NCBI GenBank assembly: GCA_021810905.1
Contig: JAJZQH010000008.1
Coordinates: 62,001 to 126,000 of the forward strand
Direction of reading: 5' to 3'
Length of the DNA stretch: 64,000 bases
Source of the DNA: a bacterium
Lineage (GTDB): Bacteria; UBA10199; 2-02-FULL-44-16; JAAZCA01
Shown: one piece after another, positions 57,866 to 64,000 of the stretch
Position numbering within the stretch: the stretch's first letter is position 1
How the letters are laid out: every line of letters starts with the position of its first letter
Made by a program: the position numbers and the translations under genes
Notes under the pieces: model-generated
Databases searched by the model: none
Seen by the model: the letters and a program-made list of their open reading frames with translations, nothing else
What the model was told of the DNA's origin: nothing

Positions 57866-60800
57866 CCCTCCACAACGCTCCCCCTTCTCCCCATATTCAC
57901 AACGTTCGACGCAGACGCGGCGCCCGTCGATGAAGCGGCGGCAGACGTCGCGGGCGAGATGCAAACGTCGCCGTACGCGTGGAGTTCAAGCGGATACGAA
58001 AATGAAGAGGCAGAGCGGCATTACAGCGCCGCTGTTTCGGAACCGACGACTGTCACTCCTGAAAACGCGCAAGAATCTCCAGCGCTCGTTCAAGAAATCG
58101 AGGAGATCGAGAGGGACTACCATCACGCGACCAAGCCGTGGGCGCGCGGCGTGGTTAGCATGTTCATCCTCGCGCATAGCGGAAAGTTCGATGAGTATGT
58201 GGCGCAGAACGGCCGGCTCACGGATGCAGGCAGGGAATTCCTCAGCGCGATGAAGGACGAGCAGAGGGAGATCGATCCGGGAGTTCTTCCGACGGAACGA
58301 AAAGAAGAAGCCAGACCTCCGGCGACCGAGCCGCAACCGGTTCGGGTTCAAGCCCCGTCCGCACGCGCCGTATCGCCCGCACCCGCCAAAGCGATCGACC
58401 CTCGCGAACAGAGGCGACTTCTGGAAGAGATGATCGCGCTGATGAAAGGTGGAGCGGGCGGATCGTCGAACTTGGCTTATTATTTATCAGGTCGCCCAAC
58501 TCCGGAACCGCTCACGGAGCGCCTCGTCGAAAGGCCGGAGCTCATCCCAATCGCGGCGCAGCTCCTGGATTCCTCCGAGCGCTATCTCGTAGAGGCGACG
58601 GCGAAGGCGCTCGACCTCGTCGCATGGAATGATAAGGACATCACGCCCGCGCTCCCCAGGCTCTTTCAGTTGATATTCCCAAAGCATTTCGGCGGCTCCC
58701 AGAATGCGATGTCCCCGTACGTCCGCGCATTCGCCGCAGCCATCCGCACCCCAAGCAGCCGCACGGCGGCGCTCGACCTGCTGGAGCCGAAATTGTCCAG
58801 CGACCGCTCCTCTGAACGAGAGCTCGCCTACTCCTGCCTCGCCTCAGCGCGCGGAGAGCGCGCCATCGACCTGCTGGCAAAGGGGCTTGGCGACTCGCAG
58901 TTCGAAATCCAGAAGTTCGCGAGAGATTCTCTGCGGCAGCTGACGACGGATCAAAAAAAGGCGACGAGCATGAAGGCGCTCTACGCGACGATCGAGCAGC
59001 TCTTCGCGCGCTCGCCGGGGTCGCGCAAACTGGCGGCGGAGGTCATCGAATACGCCTCGGACAAGGTGCCGATGGTGGGAAGCGATCAGCTCGTGGCTGC
59101 GTTTTGCTATCAGGAGATCTCCGGTCCTCTCACCCGCGCGCTCGTGAACGCCGCGCGCCGCATCGACACGCGCCTCAACGTCTATCAGGCACTGTTGCAG
59201 GGGTTCGATCGGCCGAACGTCGCGGTGCGCGCAAGCGTGGTCGCGACCATCGTTAAGCTCCTCCGCGACGACAAGGTCTCCTCAAATACCGAGCAGTGGC
59301 TCCTCAAGTCCGCGGACAACAAGAGTCCCGCCGTGCGCAGCGGCATCGCGCTCGCGTGGGGCAGGGCGGCGAAGGAAGGCCATATCCTGAGCCGCAACGA
59401 GCGCGAGGTGCTCGCAACTCTGAAAAGAGATCGTGACCCCAAGGTGCGCGAGCAGGCAACCTGGGCGCTGGCGCAGGTAAAGGGAGGGCCCGAGCCGGCC
59501 GAAACAGAGTCCTCCAGATCGGACGCACCCACCCCTGCTCCAGCAGAGAAATCGGACACTGGAAGTATTGCCGCGGCTTCAGCAACCGAAGGGCCGAAGA
59601 CCGAGACCGCACGGGAAGAAGATCCTCTGCTCTCCGAGGCCGAGATCAGAGAAGAGCTCGCCGAGCGCAACGAATCGATATGGTTCGAGGCGCAGCCCAA
59701 AGTCTTGAAGGCATTGCGCGCGTTCGACCTCGACACAGATGGGCGCCATGATCTCATGAAATCGTTGCTGGAGGTGGATGACTTTCATTCGCCGATGAGG
59801 ACCGCGGAGCTCTACGCGGAGATCGCGTTAGAATCGTCCTTGTCGGCGAAGGAGATCCAAATGCTGCTCGAAAGAAGGGCGATCGCATTCCCTCTCTTGA
59901 GGGAACAGCTGGATCACGTCTTCAATAAGGCGCGCACGGCGAGGCGGGGGTCGAATTTTCTCTCTCGCGAAGCGTATTTCCAGGTCATGGAGCGTGCGCT
60001 CAAGGGCGAATTCGGAGACTGGACGGCAGACAACGCACACAGTCTCCTGAAAGCTGCTGCATCAAATATCTCCGGCGGCGACAAGCGCGCGGGCGATCTC
60101 CTGCGCAAGTTCGAAGAAAAGCCCGAGCCTCCGCCTCCTCCCGAGCCGCCGAAGGCGCCGCCGGCAAAGCCGCAAACGCCTCCCCTCGTGCTAGATCCGC
60201 AGATCATCGCGAAAGACTTCATCGAATGGGACGTGATCGGCATACGCGCCCTCAACCAGCGCGTCGATCAATGGATCCAGGCCGCTGAAAGGGATCCTCT
60301 CGCCGCACATCGAATACGGGAGGCCATGCGACGCGCCGTCGAGATCATCGATGACAGACCTCAAGCAGTGCGCGACGTCGTGGAAGGCTATTTCAGACGT
60401 TTCCTGTATCGCAATCTCCTGACGCAAACGGACATCGAGCTCCTGCTGGAACTCCAGTTGAGGCTTTGCCGTTACCGGGCCGGCGAAGAGATCAGCGCGC
60501 TCCTGAACGCTGCGGGCATGGATATGAAGCTCGCGCCGCTCCTCGAAGCGGCAAGATCAGCTCGGGCGAAAAGAAATGCCGCAAAGGGGAGCCCGACTCC
60601 CGCACGGAAACAGGAGCCGCTCTTCAATCCGGAGGCACTGGCGAATCTGTTTCGTGGGAGAACTTATCCCATGATCCGGTCCCATATCGACGGGATGCTC
60701 AGCCTCGCGAGGAGAGACAGCGATACCGCACGGGAGGCGATGGCCGCCATGTGGCAGGCCGTGGAGATCGCGAACGGAGACGTCCACACTCTTATTTGTT

Positions 60801-61636
60801 TGAGCTACCATCTCTTCGGGCGATTCGCCGAAGCGAACCTCGTCACGCAAGACGATTGGGAAAAACTCCTGCGGCTTGGCGAGAGATATCCGGAGGTCGA
60901 TCACGACATCTCCCTCATGACTCGTGATAAACAACTGGTCTCTCCGCGACAGGCAACCCTCATCGCGGCGGCACTGGCCGCCATGCAATCTCCGCAACAG
61001 CCAGCCGCGCGAGGACCTGTACCTACGCCACCCAGCGAGCTTCAGGGTGCGGAAGGGCCTGCCGCGTTCGCCGACATGCCGCCCGATCGACGGAACAGGA
61101 TTGAATCGCTGGTGCGCGACCTGCTCCACGGCGACACCAAGGCACGAAAAAAAGCGGCTGCCGAATGGGCGAAGTTCGTGGGTGAAAAAAACGCCGACTC
61201 GCACGCATGGCCCATGCTCCAGCTTGCGCTCTCGAGAATGGATGATGCTATGGATCAAAGAGAGCTTGATGCCGCAGCGCAGTTCCTCGCGAATGCGATC
61301 GCGAAGGAGACGAACTGGCCGGAGAAGAAGCTCGATCTGTTGAGAAAGGCACTCGCCTCAAGCGATCCCCGCGTGCGCGCCGGCGCCGCCAGGGTCTTCG
61401 GCGCGCTCAGCGCCACGGCCGTGCGCTTCGACCACAATCAATTGTCGGTCTTCATGGGCATCCTCGTGGACGAACAAGACGAGAGAGCACGCGCATGCGT
61501 AGAGGACGCGGTGATAGCGATCGCACGGAATCCCGGGAACGCCTGGATGATCAAGAGCATGACCGTCTGGACGGAAATAGCAGAGGGCGCAAAGCTCGAA
61601 TCCCTCAAGCGGATCCTGGCGAAGCTCGGCCGATGA
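57860..61636 (+). CDS. Giant HEAT/ARM-repeat-like protein
   Basis: Protein of 1258 residues, no signal peptide. Residues 1-45: MPPSTTLPLLPIFT then Asp/Ala-rich. Residues about 60-140 form a module (WARGVVSMFILAHSGKFDEYV, GRLTDAGREFLSAMKD) shared with the next gene. Then Pro-rich linkers and helical pairs typical of HEAT repeats (AIDLLAKGLGDSQFEIQKFA, PNVAVRASVVATIVKLLRDD, DPKVREQATWALAQVKGG, DPRVRAGAARVFGALS). A poly-Pro hinge (PEPPPPPEPPKAPPAKP) lies near residue 760. A scaffold role is inferred; the family is not one I know. Confidence 0.8.
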   Translation: MPPSTTLPLLPIFTTFDADAAPVDEAAADVAGEMQTSPYAWSSSGYENEEAERHYSAAVSEPTTVTPENAQESPALVQEIEEIERDYHHATKPWARGVVSMFILAHSGKFDEYVAQNGRLTDAGREFLSAMKDEQREIDPGVLPTERKEEARPPATEPQPVRVQAPSARAVSPAPAKAIDPREQRRLLEEMIALMKGGAGGSSNLAYYLSGRPTPEPLTERLVERPELIPIAAQLLDSSERYLVEATAKALDLVAWNDKDITPALPRLFQLIFPKHFGGSQNAMSPYVRAFAAAIRTPSSRTAALDLLEPKLSSDRSSERELAYSCLASARGERAIDLLAKGLGDSQFEIQKFARDSLRQLTTDQKKATSMKALYATIEQLFARSPGSRKLAAEVIEYASDKVPMVGSDQLVAAFCYQEISGPLTRALVNAARRIDTRLNVYQALLQGFDRPNVAVRASVVATIVKLLRDDKVSSNTEQWLLKSADNKSPAVRSGIALAWGRAAKEGHILSRNEREVLATLKRDRDPKVREQATWALAQVKGGPEPAETESSRSDAPTPAPAEKSDTGSIAAASATEGPKTETAREEDPLLSEAEIREELAERNESIWFEAQPKVLKALRAFDLDTDGRHDLMKSLLEVDDFHSPMRTAELYAEIALESSLSAKEIQMLLERRAIAFPLLREQLDHVFNKARTARRGSNFLSREAYFQVMERALKGEFGDWTADNAHSLLKAAASNISGGDKRAGDLLRKFEEKPEPPPPPEPPKAPPAKPQTPPLVLDPQIIAKDFIEWDVIGIRALNQRVDQWIQAAERDPLAAHRIREAMRRAVEIIDDRPQAVRDVVEGYFRRFLYRNLLTQTDIELLLELQLRLCRYRAGEEISALLNAAGMDMKLAPLLEAARSARAKRNAAKGSPTPARKQEPLFNPEALANLFRGRTYPMIRSHIDGMLSLARRDSDTAREAMAAMWQAVEIANGDVHTLICLSYHLFGRFAEANLVTQDDWEKLLRLGERYPEVDHDISLMTRDKQLVSPRQATLIAAALAAMQSPQQPAARGPVPTPPSELQGAEGPAAFADMPPDRRNRIESLVRDLLHGDTKARKKAAAEWAKFVGEKNADSHAWPMLQLALSRMDDAMDQRELDAAAQFLANAIAKETNWPEKKLDLLRKALASSDPRVRAGAARVFGALSATAVRFDHNQLSVFMGILVDEQDERARACVEDAVIAIARNPGNAWMIKSMTVWTEIAEGAKLESLKRILAKLGR

Positions 61637-61682
61637 CCGCGAGATGCTTAGACCGTTGTTTCAAATCGGAAAGGAACAAGAG

Positions 61683-64000
61683 ATGACACTCACCGCCGAA
61701 CTTCCGTTGCTTTCCTGCTTCCATCTCGCCGATGCCGCGCCGAACGCCGGCGCTGCAGACGAGCGACAGATGGAAGAAATGTCTGAAGACGGGACGCATA
61801 GCTCCCTCCTCGCCTACAAGGCGAGCGAATATTGCACGAGCAACACCCAGCTGGAGCCTCTCAGTCCTGCAGACCCCGCCGAAACGGGGCTGCCCCCTGA
61901 AAATCCGGAAGAGAGCTTCACGCTCTATCGAGAGCTCAATGATTTCGAGGCCACGGTCAACCGCGCCAAAGACCCGTGGACGCGCGGCTTCTGGAGCAAG
62001 CTCCTCCTCGTCCAGAGCGGCAAATTTTCCGATTATGTCACGCCGGACAGCCATCTCACCGAAGCGGGCCGGGAGTTCCTGCGCACGACCAATGGCTCGG
62101 ACCGGGAGATCGATCCGGACCGCATCCCGGCGCTTGCACAACCTGCGCCAGTGCCGGCTGCCGAGGCTCCAAAGGCGGAGGATGCTCCCGAGCAAACGCC
62201 TGCAGAATGCTCCCCGCGGCAAGCCGCGGGGTATCACCGGCAACATCTCCGATCACCCTCACCCTTCCCTCTCCCATCAAGGGAGAGGGTGGCGGAAACC
62301 CCGCAACAAGCTGCGGGGAATCATCTCATTGACCCTGATGAGGGCTGCTGTGCGGCAGCGCCCGCTGCGGAGGATCCGAGAATCACACGCTACAAGGAGA
62401 TGCTCGCGAATCCCGGAGGTGCGGAGGCAGTTGCCGCTGAATTCTGGGACGCAGGCCAGCTCCACACCATATCCCTGCTCATGGGATCCGATCAGGACGC
62501 CGTCACCCGCAGCCTGGCCGCGGATGCGCTCCATATCGCGCTCACGGGCGGCCACGTCGGGCTCTATCCTGCGGCGCTGCCGCTGCTTAGGCAGCTCGAC
62601 GCGAGCGACGTCTCTCACCTCAGATGGGTCGCCGTGGAAATCACCAGATTCGCCCGTACACAGCAGGGCATCTCCAATCTCGCCTATGCGCTCATCATCG
62701 AGGCGCTGACAACTCCCGACGGCAAGGGATATCTGCCCTACCACGCGCCCCAGATCATCCGGAGTGATCTGCGCAATTCACGGCAGCGCTGGCTGCTGGG
62801 CGCGGCGCTGGCCGAGGCGGTGAATCACCCCTCGCGGTCCGTGCGGGAGGCTGCCACGAATCTCCTGAAGGAGCTGAACGAGGTCATCGTTCGGAACATG
62901 AGGGACGCGCTTCGTGGCGGCCAAGACTTGTATCCCTCTATTTTTTCCGTCTCGGACGAAGGTCCCTTGCTGCTCGCGCAGATGATCGAGGAAGAGCCGC
63001 AGCTCGCAGGCTACGTCACGACTCTCCTCTCGCATGAAGAAATCAGCGTGAGGGAGGCAACCGCCATCGCCCTCACGTTAATAGCCGACAAGGTGGACAT
63101 CACGCCCGCCCTCCCTGCCCTTGGAACGCTTCTCTACGATGAGGATGTCGGTGCAAAAGGCTCCCGTCGTGAAAGAGTCGACAGAGCCGTGGTCAGGGAA
63201 GCGCTCGAAGTTGCGACGAGAAATCCCGCGACGCGCGAATTGGCGCAGAAAATTCTGGATACGCCCAACTGGCGCCAGGCAATGGACCAGAAAAAGGGCC
63301 CTGTCGCGACCCCTCAATCCGCGCCGAAGGCGGCAAAAGGAACGACCGACCTCGAACGCTGGACGACGGAGCTCCGTCAAACAGAAGGCCCGATAACGCT
63401 CGCGGCAAAAGTGACGAGCGAAGAGCAACTCGGAATCCTCGCACGACTCATCGCGCCCGATCAAGAGATCGAACTCCGCGCCAAGGCAGCGCACGCGCTC
63501 GAAATCGCCCTGCGGACCCGTGCGGCGAAATTGTTTTCCGCCGCCCTGCCGCTCCTCCGGGATCTGGTCGCGGGCAATCATGCGTGCCTTTTGACGCCGG
63601 CCCTCAACATCGTCCGCAACGCCCGCAGAGAGCCCAACGTCTCGACCCGGGCGTACCTCTTTCTCTTCGAGGCGATGTCCGAAGCGGACGACGCGCGCGC
63701 CGTGGCGCTCGGAGATTTTTCAGGTCCTTCGCAGATGAGCATGGACGCACGCCGGATCGTCTCCGAAGACATGCGCGATCCCCTACAGCGCCGGCTGCTG
63801 GATGCGGCGCTGGCCGAGGCAGCCTCTCATCCCTCTGCGCGGATGCAGCGAGTCGTTACGAAACTGATAACGGAAATGAATGCCGCTATCTTCACCGAAC
63901 TCCAGGGAACGCTCTTCTACGACAGATACTGGAGCAGCCTCACGAGCCGCCTCGACCCTTCAGGCCCGGGGAGGCTTGCCGCCAAGCTCGCAAACTCTCC
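61683..64000 (+). CDS. HEAT-like paralogue with tandem internal module (runs off window)
   Basis: The frame stays open from the ATG at 61683 (site AAGGAACAAGAG) to the window end, at least 772 residues. The N-terminus MTLTAELPLLSCFHLADAAP and the module at about 80-155 (WTRGFWSKLLLVQSGKFSDY, HLTEAGREFLRTT) match the preceding gene. Residues about 176-214 are encoded by palindromic repeats. A module of about 200 residues is present twice: compare LYPAALPLLRQLDASD with LFSAALPLLRDLVAGN, and QRWLLGAALAEAVNHPS with QRRLLDAALAEAASHPS. Function unknown. Confidence 0.75.
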   Translation, partial: MTLTAELPLLSCFHLADAAPNAGAADERQMEEMSEDGTHSSLLAYKASEYCTSNTQLEPLSPADPAETGLPPENPEESFTLYRELNDFEATVNRAKDPWTRGFWSKLLLVQSGKFSDYVTPDSHLTEAGREFLRTTNGSDREIDPDRIPALAQPAPVPAAEAPKAEDAPEQTPAECSPRQAAGYHRQHLRSPSPFPLPSRERVAETPQQAAGNHLIDPDEGCCAAAPAAEDPRITRYKEMLANPGGAEAVAAEFWDAGQLHTISLLMGSDQDAVTRSLAADALHIALTGGHVGLYPAALPLLRQLDASDVSHLRWVAVEITRFARTQQGISNLAYALIIEALTTPDGKGYLPYHAPQIIRSDLRNSRQRWLLGAALAEAVNHPSRSVREAATNLLKELNEVIVRNMRDALRGGQDLYPSIFSVSDEGPLLLAQMIEEEPQLAGYVTTLLSHEEISVREATAIALTLIADKVDITPALPALGTLLYDEDVGAKGSRRERVDRAVVREALEVATRNPATRELAQKILDTPNWRQAMDQKKGPVATPQSAPKAAKGTTDLERWTTELRQTEGPITLAAKVTSEEQLGILARLIAPDQEIELRAKAAHALEIALRTRAAKLFSAALPLLRDLVAGNHACLLTPALNIVRNARREPNVSTRAYLFLFEAMSEADDARAVALGDFSGPSQMSMDARRIVSEDMRDPLQRRLLDAALAEAASHPSARMQRVVTKLITEMNAAIFTELQGTLFYDRYWSSLTSRLDPSGPGRLAAKLANS
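62205..62330. repeat. Three palindromes inside the coding sequence of the last gene
   Basis: CCCCGCGGCAAGCCGCGGGG (62212-62231), a CACCCTCACCCTTCCC...GGGAGAGGGTG palindrome (62254-62295) and CCCCGCAACAAGCTGCGGGG (about 62299-62318) follow each other without breaking the frame. The outer two are one type in mirror positions around the middle one. They encode a Pro/Arg/Gln-rich linker. Confidence 0.75.

Overview
The window looks like chromosomal DNA of a GC-rich, Gram-negative bacterium of the old Deltaproteobacteria group (Desulfobacterota, Myxococcota or a related uncultured phylum). The main evidence is the left-end block, read on the minus strand: ispE, spoVG, tRNA-Gln, prs, rplY (Ctc form), pth, rpsF, rpsR, a DUF2232 membrane protein, rplI, dnaB. 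That order is typical of this group. Other hints are many lipoprotein signal peptides, GH57 enzymes instead of GH13 in the glycogen cluster, and a textbook sigma-54 promoter. I cannot place it below class level.

Layout. 1-7.3 kb: replication, translation and PRPP housekeeping, with intergenic gaps filled by long palindromes. 7.5-9.1 kb: a large lipoprotein. 9.3-17.5 kb: glycogen operon on the plus strand (glgC, two GH57 enzymes, galT, glgA). 17.8-21.4 kb: a cyclic 2,3-diphosphoglycerate synthetase-like GTPase, an exported protein and a RuBisCO-like protein. 21.5-23.2 kb and 37.0-39.9 kb: yjbQ, ispA, xseB and, far away, xseA and a patatin. These read as one minus-strand xseA-xseB-ispA block split by about 13.7 kb of accessory DNA. 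The island (23.2-37.0 kb) holds a retropepsin-like gene, a HEPN/nucleotidyltransferase toxin-antitoxin pair with a double palindromic operator, radC with a sigma-54 promoter, and a type I restriction locus. That locus carries an XRE-HsdM fusion, a DUF1016 nuclease and its deletion remnant, HsdS, a Ser/Thr kinase, an unrecognised protein translationally coupled to the kinase, a nuclease-like gene, HsdR and a YgjP-like metallopeptidase.

39.9-48.8 kb: a dipeptide/oligopeptide ABC transporter operon (binding lipoprotein, two permeases, two ATPases) preceded by a TPR lipoprotein and a DUF4292-like lipoprotein. 48.9-54.5 kb: an ACT-domain protein, a frameshifted NYN ribonuclease gene, a radical SAM enzyme and a second small defence pair (Abi_2 and DUF262/DUF1524). 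54.8-64 kb: an unknown helical protein, a HisC-like aminotransferase flanked by a 156-bp direct duplication, and two large HEAT-type paralogues that share an N-terminal module. The last one runs off the right edge.

Repeats are the other theme. At least ten intergenic sites carry long inverted repeats whose arms are made of short tandem units, and the unit differs from site to site. Two genes (xseA and the last HEAT gene) carry palindromes in frame inside linker regions. The best candidates for undescribed biology are the kinase pair inside the restriction locus and the palindrome family. All functional calls rest on reading the sequence; no search was run.
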